From CAZGOM01 sp964542875 (GTDB lineage: Bacteria; Planctomycetota; Phycisphaerae; Phycisphaerales; Phycisphaeraceae), in contig CAZIWA010000010.1 in assembly GCA_964542875.1 (NCBI GenBank), positions 11,871 through 75,870 on the forward strand: a DNA stretch of 64,000 nt. The letters are read 5' to 3'. The position numbers were made by a program, and so were the translations under genes. Positions 29,767-37,391 of the stretch are shown piece by piece (position 1 is the stretch's first letter; each line of letters starts with the position of its first letter). The notes under the pieces are model-generated. The model was given only the letters and a program-made list of their open reading frames with translations. It was not told the DNA's origin and ran no database searches.

Positions 29767-30564
29767 TCACCCGCGCAAGCCATGCAAACGCATCTGGCTG
29801 GGTGAAACGCCAAATTCGCGCCGGATGGTTTTATTGAAATGGTGCGGGTCCGGCAGGCCCACCTGCGTAGCGATTGCCTTCAGCGGCAATGACGAATGTG
29901 TGAGCAGATAACGCGCGCGTGCGGCACGGCGCTGACGGACATACCCCAGCACGGTGGTGCCAAGGTGCAGACGAAACAGCCGGGTGAGGTAACTCGGGGT
30001 GACGTCCACCTTGCGACCGATTTCTGCGACTGTGATCCGGTCTTCGAGCCACTGTTCAATGTGCTGACATGCGGCCCTGATGATGGGATTGGGCGCACTT
30101 TCCCAGGCGACTGCGGGCCCCTGCTCAGGCAAAGCGATGTCCCACAGGATGTCGCACACGCGTGTTGCGGCGCGCCCGGGTTGCGAAGGGAAACACCGGA
30201 TCGCCACATCCAGGCGACGCGCAATCTCATCAAAACGATCTCCAAGATCCTGCATCGCGGGAATGGCGACGGACTGGGAATTGGGATCAATGGGCTCAAA
30301 GTGCGCAAACAGGTGCGTCGAAAGGGCGAACCAGCGGTAGTGAACCTTGTCGCCGGGGCGGATGATGCCCGAATAACCCGGGCGAATGGGAATGCGTGCG
30401 CCGTTTACGGTCAGGTCAGCGCGATAGCTGTAAAGGTGAAAGTACCAATGGTTGGGCAATGAAATGTGCGCCATGGGCCGCTGGTCGTGCCGCCCCTCCT
30501 GCACGCGGGTGAGTCGAATACCTGCGCCTAAGGGCAGTCGATATCGGATGTCTTGCCATTTCAT
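29767..30564 (-). CDS. AraC-family transcriptional regulator
   Basis: The ~265-residue protein has an N-terminal cupin-like sensing half (GAGIRLTRVQEG, NHWYFHLYSYRADLTVNG, IIRPGDKVHYRW) and a C-terminal pair of helix-turn-helix motifs: DRITVAEIGRKVDVTPSYLTRLFR and LPLKAIATQVGLPDPHHFNKTIRREFGVSPSQMR. The ATG at 30564 is preferred because the GTG at 30666 would add 34 unlike residues. It is divergent from a prepilin-type gene at 30718, which suggests control of that gene. The ligand, possibly a sugar in this family, cannot be told from sequence. Confidence 0.88.
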   Translation of the reverse strand: MKWQDIRYRLPLGAGIRLTRVQEGRHDQRPMAHISLPNHWYFHLYSYRADLTVNGARIPIRPGYSGIIRPGDKVHYRWFALSTHLFAHFEPIDPNSQSVAIPAMQDLGDRFDEIARRLDVAIRCFPSQPGRAATRVCDILWDIALPEQGPAVAWESAPNPIIRAACQHIEQWLEDRITVAEIGRKVDVTPSYLTRLFRLHLGTTVLGYVRQRRAARARYLLTHSSLPLKAIATQVGLPDPHHFNKTIRREFGVSPSQMRLHGLRG

Positions 30565-30717
30565 GTCAGATTTATACCAAGGAAGTGATGCCGCGTACCA
30601 ACACCGGCGATGGCTGTTGCGAGGATTTAGCCCTAACTTGGAGACACTGGCTTTTAACTGACGCACGCGGACTTGGCCGCGAGTTGGTTCCTATCTGATC
30701 TGTCCAACGAGGGTTGC

Positions 30718-31527
30718 ATGGCAAATTCCAAACATGGGTTCACGTTGATCGAGTTGCTGGTGGTGATCGCCATAACCGCGGGGCTGATTTCCATTTTGCT
30801 TCCCTCGCTTAAAGGTGCTCGCGAAACAGCTAACCGCCTGAAATGCCTTTCCGGGGCACGTCAGGCCAGCATCTGCGTGGATGCCTACACCATGGACTGG
30901 CGCCAGTTCTACCCTGGCAGCACCGGCGGCCTCCCCTACCACGCCGTCCTGGTGAAAAGCGGTTACGAAGCGGGACACCAGGTCAACGCGGCGGGTGCAT
31001 ACTCCGGGAAAGGCGTCTTCACCAACAAAGGCGGCTGTCCGCATGGACCTGCCAACTTCAACGCAACAGGATCGACCGATGCGTATCAAAACCCTGGTGC
31101 TCCCTATGTAACCTACGGGCTCAACCCGACCCTTCAAACCGGCTACGGTTACGCCAATCCCGCGCCGTTTGTAAGCCCCAACAATCCCGGACACTGGGGC
31201 CGGTACCGGCGGACGGACTTTCGGATCGTGCGCAATGCGACGGTCACGCCGATCCTCATGTGCGTGCTTACGCCGTATCGCCCAAGCGATGTGGGCGTGG
31301 AAGCCTACGAGGCCATCCGATCGACGCTGGCCAAGAACTGGATGAATGTGGCGTATGAAAACTACGCCCGGCACTCAGGCCAGGGTGTCAACGTCGTGCA
31401 GGCGGATGGATCAGGGCATTGGATCGACTACGACCGGGACATCGCGCCGTTTGGGATTAATTATTCTGTCACCGGCAAGCTTTTTGGCTGGCGTTATAAG
31501 CACAGCATCGCCGGTCTGGATAATTGA
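30718..31527 (+). CDS. Prepilin-type N-terminal cleavage/methylation domain protein
   Basis: The ~269-residue product begins MANSKHG followed by FTLIELLVVIAITAG, the class III signal of type IV pilins and type II pseudopilins; cleavage is expected after the Gly. After the helix comes LPSLKGARETANRLKCLSGARQASICVDAYTMD, and near the C-terminus VVQADGSGHWIDYD, the 'DG' pattern common to the planctomycete/Lentisphaerae pseudopilin-like family. It is likely cell-surface or periplasmic, with the TM helix at residues ~8-28. GAGGG lies 4 bases before ATG 30718. It is divergent from the AraC gene. Confidence 0.87.
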   Translation: MANSKHGFTLIELLVVIAITAGLISILLPSLKGARETANRLKCLSGARQASICVDAYTMDWRQFYPGSTGGLPYHAVLVKSGYEAGHQVNAAGAYSGKGVFTNKGGCPHGPANFNATGSTDAYQNPGAPYVTYGLNPTLQTGYGYANPAPFVSPNNPGHWGRYRRTDFRIVRNATVTPILMCVLTPYRPSDVGVEAYEAIRSTLAKNWMNVAYENYARHSGQGVNVVQADGSGHWIDYDRDIAPFGINYSVTGKLFGWRYKHSIAGLDN

Positions 31528-31534
31528 TGAGAGA

Positions 31535-32122
31535 TCAATTGGGCATCGCCAGATTCGCCATCGGCACGCGGCGATAGCGCTCCATGAGGATGTCATCGAC
31601 ATAGCGGCCGTCGGGCTGGCGAAAGTGCTGGGACAAGCGCCCCACCTGCACGAAGTGGAAGCGTTTGTAGAGGCCGATGGCGACGGGGTTGTCGGCCATC
31701 ACGCCCAAGGTGAGCTTTTCGATGAAGGGGTGGTTGTCGGCCCAGTCGCACAAGGTGCGCATGATGCGAGCGCCCAGGCCGGCGCCGCGGTAATCGGCGA
31801 GAATGGAGATACCAAAGGTGGCGTGGTGCCGCATCTTGGCTTTGCCCAATATGGGGTGGGCGTTGCAGACGGCGATGCAGCGGCCCTGGTCAAAGACGCC
31901 GATCATGACCGAGGCGGAGTCTTGGGTGAGCCGCTGGATGAAGGCGACTTCCTCCTGCGCAGTCAGGTTGAACTCGCCGGGCAGATTGATGAGGCTGTCG
32001 GATTCGCGAAAGACCTGGGCCAGGAAATCCAGCACATTTTGCGCATCGTCGGGGGTGATGCTGCGGATGAAGACATTGCGGTCGTCACGCATGGTAAACA
32101 TGAAAGGCTTGATGACGGACAT
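31535..32122 (-). CDS. GNAT-family N-acetyltransferase
   Basis: The 195-residue protein shows acetyl-CoA-binding features: FGISILADYRGAGLGARIMRTLCDWA (R/Q-x-x-G-x-G/A loop), followed by LGVMADNPVAIGLYKRFHFVQVG. It resembles the RimJ/RimL-like or phosphinothricin-type branch. Substrate unknown. GGAG lies 6 bases before ATG 32122, so that start is preferred over the upstream TTG. It converges with the prepilin gene (8-base gap). Confidence 0.87.
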   Translation of the reverse strand: MSVIKPFMFTMRDDRNVFIRSITPDDAQNVLDFLAQVFRESDSLINLPGEFNLTAQEEVAFIQRLTQDSASVMIGVFDQGRCIAVCNAHPILGKAKMRHHATFGISILADYRGAGLGARIMRTLCDWADNHPFIEKLTLGVMADNPVAIGLYKRFHFVQVGRLSQHFRQPDGRYVDDILMERYRRVPMANLAMPN

Positions 32123-32226
32123 GGTTTGCTCCAAATAAACCGCCTGCCCGTTTTTTGCGGGTGCAGACGGGGTTGGTATTGATGAAATTCGAACTTCTTT
32201 TGTAAGTCGGCTTCGACGTCTTGGTC

Positions 32227-32301
32227 GTAATCCGACATTTTGTTGCGTACAGGAATATCCAACGGCAGGTCGGATTACGCGGCGGACCGCTAATCCGACC
32301 T
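32227..32301. repeat. REP-like palindromic element
   Basis: AGGTCGGATTA (32267-32277) pairs with TAATCCGACCT (32291-32301), and GCGG with CCGC inside, giving a ~15-bp stem with one bulge and loop CGGA. A partial copy, GTAATCCGAC, lies at 32227-32236. It sits between leuA (ending 32344) and the GNAT gene; it may also help stop leuA transcription. It resembles dispersed bacterial REP elements, but copy number cannot be judged from one window. Confidence 0.55.
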
Positions 32302-32343
32302 ACCTGTCAGAGCATCCCGGGAAACCCAAGACTTTTCTTTAGA

Positions 32344-33909
32344 TCAAGGGTTGGTCGCGCTGGTGGCGGGCACACTCTTGGCGTCGGTGGTTTTGATCCG
32401 GTTGATCGCCGAGAGGTACGCGCGGATGGCCGCTTCGATGACGTCGGTGGAGAGCCCGCGGCCGCGCACCGTCCGGGTGTTATGCCGGATCTGTACGGTG
32501 GATTCGCCCTGTGCTTCCTTACCTTCGGTCACGGCGCGGGTTTCGAAGTCAAGAAGATCGGTCGAAATGCGTGTGATGCGCTGAATGGCGGAATAAACCG
32601 CGTCGATGGGACCATCGCCGACGGCCGCTTCGCGCTGCTCGACGCCTGCCGAGTCACGCAGGGTGACCATCGCGACGGCTTCCACTTCCGACCCGGAGGT
32701 GACGTGGAACTTCACCAGTTCCCACAACTGCCGCTCGTTCTTGGTGCTCTGGTTGACCAGCGCTTCGATGTCCTCGTCGTAGATGCTCTTTTTCTTGTCG
32801 GCCAGGTGTTTGAAGGCTTCAAACGCGGCATCCAGCGACTTGTCGTCGATCGCGAAGCCCAGGAAATGGACGCGGTCCTTGAACGCATGGCGGCCCGAGT
32901 GTTTGCCCAGCACCAGCTTATTTTCCGGCAGGCCGATGTCCAGCGGGTCCATGATTTCGTACGTGGAGCGCTCCTTGAGGATGCCGTCCTGATGGATGCC
33001 CGATTCGTGGGCGAAGGCGTTCTCGCCGACGATGGCCTTGTTGCGCTGCACGTGCAGGCCGGTGAAGGTGGAGACCATCTTGGAGGTGGGGAAGAGTTTC
33101 TTGGTGACGATGTTGTTGTTGAAACCCTTGTAGTAGTCGGCGCGGGTCTTCATCGCCATGACGATTTCTTCCAGCGAACAGTTGCCGGCGCGTTCGCCGA
33201 TGCCATTGATGGTGCACTCGATCTGACGCGCACCGTTGACCACCGCGGCCAGGGAGTTGGCGACGGCCAGGCCCAGGTCGTTATGGCAATGCGCAGACAG
33301 GATGATGCCCTTCTGGTCGATGACGGGCAGCTTCTCGCGCAGGTGCTTGAAGATGTAGCCGTATTCTTCCGGCACGGCGTAGCCGACGGTGTCCGGCAGG
33401 TTGATGGTGGTGGCGCCGGCTTCGATGACCGCCGCGGTGACGTCCACCAGCACGTTGAGCTCCGTACGCGATGCGTCTTCGGGGCTGAATTCGATGTCGG
33501 TCACGTAGTCCTTGGCCAGCTTCACAGAGTCCACACTGATCTTGATGATTTCTTCGATGGCCTTGCGCAGCTTGTGCTCACGGTGGATCTTGCTGGTGGC
33601 GCAGAAGATGTGGATCCGTTTTTTCCTGGCGTTCTTCAAGGCTTCGCCGGCCCGGATGATATCCTTGGGCACGCTGCGGGCCAGGCCGCAGACAACGGAG
33701 TTGGACAGGATATCGCTGATGGCCTGAACGGATTCAAAGTCACCTTGGCTGGTGATAGGGAAGCCGGCCTCGATGATGTCCACACCGAGCAACTCAAGCT
33801 GCCGTGCGATCTCGACTTTTTCATTGCGGTTGAGGCTGGCGCCGGGCGATTGTTCGCCGTCGCGCAGGGTGGTGTCGAAGATCCGGACATTTTGAGTCGC
33901 GTCGGTCAT
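32344..33909 (-). CDS. leuA: 2-isopropylmalate synthase
   Basis: The 521-residue enzyme condenses acetyl-CoA with 2-oxoisovalerate in the first committed step of leucine synthesis. The catalytic HMGL-like domain starts with RIFDTTLRDGEQSPGASLN and includes LSAHCHNDLGLAVANSLAAVVNGA (metal-binding HxH... region) and GIGERAGNCSLEEIVMA. The C-terminal LeuA dimer/regulatory domain (about residues 385-505) is present and normally carries leucine feedback inhibition. ATG 33909 is preceded by GGAG at 10 bases; the TTG three codons upstream has poor spacing. The ~255 bases upstream contain a likely attenuation leader (34019-34198). No other leu gene follows; the neighbour is a GNAT gene. Confidence 0.95.
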   Translation of the reverse strand: MTDATQNVRIFDTTLRDGEQSPGASLNRNEKVEIARQLELLGVDIIEAGFPITSQGDFESVQAISDILSNSVVCGLARSVPKDIIRAGEALKNARKKRIHIFCATSKIHREHKLRKAIEEIIKISVDSVKLAKDYVTDIEFSPEDASRTELNVLVDVTAAVIEAGATTINLPDTVGYAVPEEYGYIFKHLREKLPVIDQKGIILSAHCHNDLGLAVANSLAAVVNGARQIECTINGIGERAGNCSLEEIVMAMKTRADYYKGFNNNIVTKKLFPTSKMVSTFTGLHVQRNKAIVGENAFAHESGIHQDGILKERSTYEIMDPLDIGLPENKLVLGKHSGRHAFKDRVHFLGFAIDDKSLDAAFEAFKHLADKKKSIYDEDIEALVNQSTKNERQLWELVKFHVTSGSEVEAVAMVTLRDSAGVEQREAAVGDGPIDAVYSAIQRITRISTDLLDFETRAVTEGKEAQGESTVQIRHNTRTVRGRGLSTDVIEAAIRAYLSAINRIKTTDAKSVPATSATNP

Positions 33910-33935
33910 GGTGGCCAAACTCCTGAAGGCTGACT

Positions 33936-33986
33936 GGGGAGACTGACTCCCCTACTCCATTGTGTCCCGGGCAACACTGCCCGGGC
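33936..33986 (-). promoter_or_regulatory. Two additional hairpins in the leuA leader
   Basis: GGGGAG (33936-33941) pairs with CTCCCC (33947-33952), and CCCGGGCA (33967-33974) pairs with TGCCCGGG (33979-33986). They lie between the attenuator terminator and the leuA start and have no T-tracts. Confidence 0.5.
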
Positions 33987-34018
33987 TCTGATGCGCAAAC
34001 CGTCCTACATACCCATAC

Positions 34019-34052
34019 AAAAAAACCGCCCTGTCTTTGTTGGACAGGGCGG
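34019..34052 (-). terminator. Candidate leuA attenuator (intrinsic terminator)
   Basis: On the minus strand CCGCCCTGTC (34052-34043) pairs perfectly with GACAGGGCGG (34035-34026), loop CAACAAA, followed by seven T (34025-34019). It lies 110 bases upstream of leuA and 43 bases after the leader ORF stop, in the same direction. There is no minus-strand gene before it apart from the leader ORF, so it fits an attenuator. Confidence 0.8.
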
Positions 34053-34095
34053 CCATTTTAGATCGGTTGTGACTTTAAGTCTCGCCGAGGCGCAC

Positions 34096-34164
34096 CTATC
34101 CAACATTCGAGCTAAGAAGCTCGGTGTGGGTAAGAAGGCCAAGAAGGAGCGAGGACTGTTGCAT
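34096..34164 (-). CDS. Putative leucine leader peptide (leuL-type)
   Basis: This 22-codon ORF runs from ATG 34164 to TAG 34096 on the minus strand, just downstream of a near-consensus promoter and upstream of the attenuator hairpin and leuA. Seven of 22 residues are leucine, at positions 6, 7, 8, 10, 11, 16 and 17; six of these codons are CTT. The last pair lies in the loop of a 5-bp hairpin (34108-34123), and the CCGAG arm (34120-34124) can instead pair with CTCGG at 34085-34089, so alternative structures exist. The ATG is 6 bases after the -10 element, so the transcript may be leaderless. The composition would match enteric leuL by function, not by homology. Confidence 0.65.
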   Translation of the reverse strand: MQQSSLLLGLLTHTELLSSNVG

Positions 34165-34170
34165 GGCCAG

Positions 34171-34198
34171 ATCATATCCGGCACTTTAGGGCTGTCAA
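34171..34198 (-). promoter_or_regulatory. Promoter of the leuA leader
   Basis: On the minus strand TTGACA (34198-34193), spacer of 16 bases, TATGAT (34176-34171). Both hexamers nearly match the sigma-70 consensus. Predicted start of transcription is at about 34164. Confidence 0.75.
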
Positions 34199-34402
34199 GA
34201 AAAGTTTTTACATGTGATACAGCCAAAGATCCATGACTGTTTTTCCCAGCCGCGTAAATTCGTCAGCCTTCCGGGCATTAGCTATTGACAGCTTCACGTA
34301 TTGTCATAACAATAAGATCATTCCTTTCTTTTCCGTATGCCCGGTTCAAAAACATACCTTCCCTGCCCGCCTTCCTTGAGGCCAGGGACAAAGGCCTGAT
34401 CA
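34199..34402. other. Intergenic region upstream of leu leader and second prepilin gene
   Basis: No gene is supported; the small open frames here overlap the leader or are short and low in plausibility. A divergent promoter for the plus-strand prepilin gene is expected but not clear. Confidence 0.3.
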
Positions 34403-35422
34403 ATGCGCGCTATGCTGCTCCCCCACTTCAAATCACGGTCCCACAAAGCGGCATTCACCCTCGTGGAATTGCTCATCGTCATCGCCATCACCGCGGTGCT
34501 CATCACCATGCTGGTGCCCTCGCTCTCCAATGCGCGCGCCCAGGCGCGGACGGTTGTCTGCTCAACGCAGATGGCGCAGATCGCCAAGGCCATGGCGATG
34601 TACACCTCCGACAACAAGAGCGTGCTGCCGATGCCCAATTCCCGTCACGGCATGGACGCGCGTCTCTCGGGCTGGATGGGGTCGCCCAACATCGCCAACC
34701 TCACCGTCGGCGCCGCGGGCGATGGGTGCCCGGAGAACCCCGGCGTCAACCCGCGCGTCTTCCCCACCGGCGTGGGGGCGGCTTACTACATGGGGTACAT
34801 CCCGGCCATCCCCACCATGGCATCCACCAGCGCCGCCTACATGCAGCGGGCCAAGGTCACGCTCCTGGATTGCCCTGACGCCCCACGCTACCGCGACCAC
34901 AGCGTCAGCCAGGTTCAATGGGAAGAAAACCAGTACAAGGCGCTCTCGCGCATCACCACGGCGTTCGGAGAGCAGAAGCTCTACTCCGGCACCAACCCCT
35001 ACGGCGCCAACTGGGACTGCGTGCAAACGGGCATCACCAGCTACATCTACCGCGGCTGGCTCCGGCATGATGCGGTCGCTTATCAGGCTAAAAAGCAGGC
35101 CAAGCGCACCGATGACTGGAACCCCGGCAACGTGATGTTCGTAGAGCGCGAATACTACGACTACAACTCCACGGCCTTCCCCGAAGGCCGCAAGATGTAC
35201 ATGCACGGCGACGGCTTCAACATCGCGTTCCAGGACGGCCATGTGAAGTTCGGCGGCAAAGACATTGGCGGCTATCGTCCCGCAGTCTATTTCTCCATCA
35301 CCTACTCCGGCAATGCCCCCGGCGTCGCCGAAGGCAGCAGCAACCTTTATCCGTACAACACGGCCAATAACCCGCTGACCACCGCCACCCTTGAACTTTT
35401 CGACTATTACGAAGGCCGGTGA
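34403..35422 (+). CDS. Prepilin-type N-terminal cleavage/methylation domain protein
   Basis: The 339-residue product has KAAFTLVELLIVIAITAVLITMLVPSLSNARAQARTVVCSTQMAQIAKAM at residues ~15-64, a type IV pilin-like signal with conserved E after FTLVE. The remaining portion is rich in Gly, Pro, Tyr and aromatic residues; near the C-terminus HGDGFNIAFQDGHVKFGG matches the 'DGH' end of the planctomycete pseudopilin-like family. It lies 104 bases from the convergent PhyH gene and shares the bidirectional hairpin there. Location: inner membrane/periplasm, with possible secretion or fibre role; target unknown. Confidence 0.87.
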   Translation: MRAMLLPHFKSRSHKAAFTLVELLIVIAITAVLITMLVPSLSNARAQARTVVCSTQMAQIAKAMAMYTSDNKSVLPMPNSRHGMDARLSGWMGSPNIANLTVGAAGDGCPENPGVNPRVFPTGVGAAYYMGYIPAIPTMASTSAAYMQRAKVTLLDCPDAPRYRDHSVSQVQWEENQYKALSRITTAFGEQKLYSGTNPYGANWDCVQTGITSYIYRGWLRHDAVAYQAKKQAKRTDDWNPGNVMFVEREYYDYNSTAFPEGRKMYMHGDGFNIAFQDGHVKFGGKDIGGYRPAVYFSITYSGNAPGVAEGSSNLYPYNTANNPLTTATLELFDYYEGR

Positions 35423-35464
35423 GTACCCCTCCTGGTCATCTTCCAGCGCCTTCCCAATGAAATA

Positions 35465-35511
35465 AGCCTCATGCGCCAGCAACTGCTGGGCGCATGAGGC
35501 TCTTTTACTTC
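35465..35511 (+). terminator. Terminator between prepilin and phyH-like genes
   Basis: AGCCTCATGCGCCAGC (35465-35480) pairs with 35485-35501 (one bulged C), loop AACT, followed by CTTTTACTT. On the opposite strand it is followed by TATTTC, so it may be bidirectional. Confidence 0.75.
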
Positions 35512-35526
35512 AAGAATCCGCAATGA

Positions 35527-36387
35527 TCACTCGATTGTCTGCGCGTGTTCCATCCAACCGCTGGCGCGCTTTTGCTGGTCGGTAAACCGGGCGCGCACGC
35601 TGGGGGGCATGGCGAAATGGAAGTTGTGCTCAGGCGAGTACGTCATCACGTTGTAGTCTTTGTTCACGTAGTTGTAATAGATGTTGGTCCGGGTGCGCCC
35701 GGAAGTGTTGCCAAGGCCGTTGTGCAGAAGTGCTTCGGAGAAAATAAGCACATCGCCAGGCTGACCGGTGATGCGGACGGACCCGGGCATGTCCAGCCCT
35801 TTATACCGGCCAAAGGGAAGATCGAAATTGGACTTGTGTCCGCCTGGGATGGCCAGCATGCAGCCGTCGTCGGGGCCGTTTTCGGTCAGGAAATAAACCG
35901 TGTTGAGCATGCGCGTGCGGATGAACCCGTTGCGCACGCTGTAGAGGTCAGGGCCAATGCCCCGGTGCCACTCGCCGGTGTCGTTGCCCATGGTTTTGGT
36001 GATGGACCAAGTGTTGGCCACCTGAGGATCGCCCATGAATTCCTGAAGATACGGGAATACGGTGGGGTAATCGATAAGCCGATCAAACACGCTGCTCATA
36101 CGCAGGATGCCGTTGAGCCGAACCCAGCCGGGATTCGTGTGCTTGGTGGGCTGGCCGATGCGGCCGTCGGGCCGGGTTTTGCGCCAGCGGCTGTCATCAT
36201 GTTCGAGTTTTTCCTGCCGCTGAACTTCGGAAAGCAGGGTCTGGACATCGTCCTGGGCGATGGCGCCGCGGAGGATGATGAACCCCTGCATGTCGAAGAG
36301 AAACTTATCTTCCAGTGTGACACCGCCGAACACGGGGCGAGGCTGCTGGGGCTGTGCGAGAGGCTGGGCTGTGGTCGTCTGCGTCAT
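35527..36387 (-). CDS. Phytanoyl-CoA dioxygenase (PhyH) family protein
   Basis: The 286-residue protein fits the PhyH family of Fe(II)/2-oxoglutarate oxygenases: QGFIILRGAI near residue 35, TGEWHRGIGPD at 138-147, ENGPDDGCMLAIPGGHKSN at 169-187, and LLHNGLGNTSGRTR at 221-233 (distal His222 and Arg for 2-oxoglutarate). The usual proximal H-x-D motif reads H141-R-G143, so the acidic ligand is not where expected. It might be a halogenase-like H-x-G site, a different spacing, or an unrelated metal site. AGGAG lies 8 bases before ATG 36387. The divergent AraC gene at 36516 is its likely regulator. Confidence 0.85.
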   Translation of the reverse strand: MTQTTTAQPLAQPQQPRPVFGGVTLEDKFLFDMQGFIILRGAIAQDDVQTLLSEVQRQEKLEHDDSRWRKTRPDGRIGQPTKHTNPGWVRLNGILRMSSVFDRLIDYPTVFPYLQEFMGDPQVANTWSITKTMGNDTGEWHRGIGPDLYSVRNGFIRTRMLNTVYFLTENGPDDGCMLAIPGGHKSNFDLPFGRYKGLDMPGSVRITGQPGDVLIFSEALLHNGLGNTSGRTRTNIYYNYVNKDYNVMTYSPEHNFHFAMPPSVRARFTDQQKRASGWMEHAQTIE

Positions 36388-36515
36388 GATTTATTCTCCT
36401 GGGTTTGGAACCCGACCCATGGGCATGGACCGGTTTGTGATGTCTACTTTTTACGCGATCCCAGACTCTGATACCATAAACCTGCGTCCTGAATACCTGT
36501 CGGAAAGTGCAATCC
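36388..36515. promoter_or_regulatory. Divergent control region of phyH-like and araC-like genes
   Basis: The 128 bases between the two divergent genes hold no gene. They contain GGGTTTGGAACCC near 36413 and ACCCATGGG-like symmetry. A shared regulatory region is inferred from the divergent layout. Confidence 0.35.
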
Positions 36516-37373
36516 ATGCCCAATGCCATCGATCTGGCCGCACTACTGGAAGCATCCCTGGTGGTCACGTGCCTGCGCGCGGGAACCAACATCGCCAATG
36601 TGCGCACTCCGCGCCTTTCGCAGCCGTACACCGTGATCGGCCAAAGCGCCGAGTGCGATCTGGAGATGGAGCCGCACAACCAGCCATCCGTCTTTGTCCC
36701 TGCCCAGGGCGGATACATCCTCCCGGAAGACACCGCGTACCGGGTGACGCCCGCCAAGCCGGGCGGCTGGCCCTACCACTGGTCTCACTTTCATTTCAAG
36801 CTTCTGGGCGAACTGGACCTCTTTCAATTCATCCAGTCTCCCTACGCGGTGCCGGTGGAAGCGGGACGCGAAATACGCCAAATCCATCAAGGCCTGGTAA
36901 CCACGTTCGCTCCTTCGGAAGAATCGGTCATTCAAACCGTCACGCGCCGCCGGCTGCTGTCGACGCAAATGCTGAGCCTCGTGGTGAAATACTGCACTGT
37001 TCGGCCACAGGCCTTCTCCACGCTCGACAAAATCACGCGGCTGCTTCCAGTGCTCAAGTTCATGCGCGACCAACTGGCCAGGCCGATCTTTCGTGACGAG
37101 CTGGCAAGCCTCACCGGTCTCTCGGCTTCGCGGTTTCATTCACTGTTCCTCGATGCCACGGGCCAGAGCCCGCTGGATTACCTCACACGCATACGGCTCA
37201 AACGCGCGCAGGAGCTTCTTCTCTCCACCGGCGACCAGGTGCAGGACATCGCCCACAAAGTCGGCTTTCGCGACCCCTTTCACTTCACGCGCATGTTTAA
37301 GCGATTCACCGGGCAAAGCCCGCGAAGCTATCGAACAACCATTCAGGACCAGATGCGCCAGGGCCGGGACTGA
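36516..37373 (+). CDS. AraC-family transcriptional regulator
   Basis: The ~285-residue protein has a cupin-like N-terminal half (FVPAQGGYILPEDTAYRVTP, YHWSHFHFKL) and two helix-turn-helix motifs: IFRDELASLTGLSASRFHSLFL and QVQDIAHKVGFRDPFHFTRMFKRFTGQSPRSYR. GGAAAG lies 8 bases before ATG 36516, so this start is preferred over the GTG at 36507. It is divergent from phyH-like and convergent (18-base gap) with a prepilin gene. Control of the neighbouring phyH-like gene is inferred. Confidence 0.88.
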   Translation: MPNAIDLAALLEASLVVTCLRAGTNIANVRTPRLSQPYTVIGQSAECDLEMEPHNQPSVFVPAQGGYILPEDTAYRVTPAKPGGWPYHWSHFHFKLLGELDLFQFIQSPYAVPVEAGREIRQIHQGLVTTFAPSEESVIQTVTRRRLLSTQMLSLVVKYCTVRPQAFSTLDKITRLLPVLKFMRDQLARPIFRDELASLTGLSASRFHSLFLDATGQSPLDYLTRIRLKRAQELLLSTGDQVQDIAHKVGFRDPFHFTRMFKRFTGQSPRSYRTTIQDQMRQGRD

Positions 37374-37391
37374 ACGCTGAAACCGGGCTTT

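Noticed and set aside
31963..32262. Minus-strand frame beginning MSDYDQDVEADLQKK upstream of the GNAT gene
   Set aside because: The first 40 residues look plausible, but the frame then runs out of phase through the GNAT gene; no ribosome site or homologue is apparent.
33991..34236. Plus-strand small ORF (81 codons) across the leuA leader
   Set aside because: It covers the minus-strand attenuator elements, has no ribosome site and has no family resemblance.
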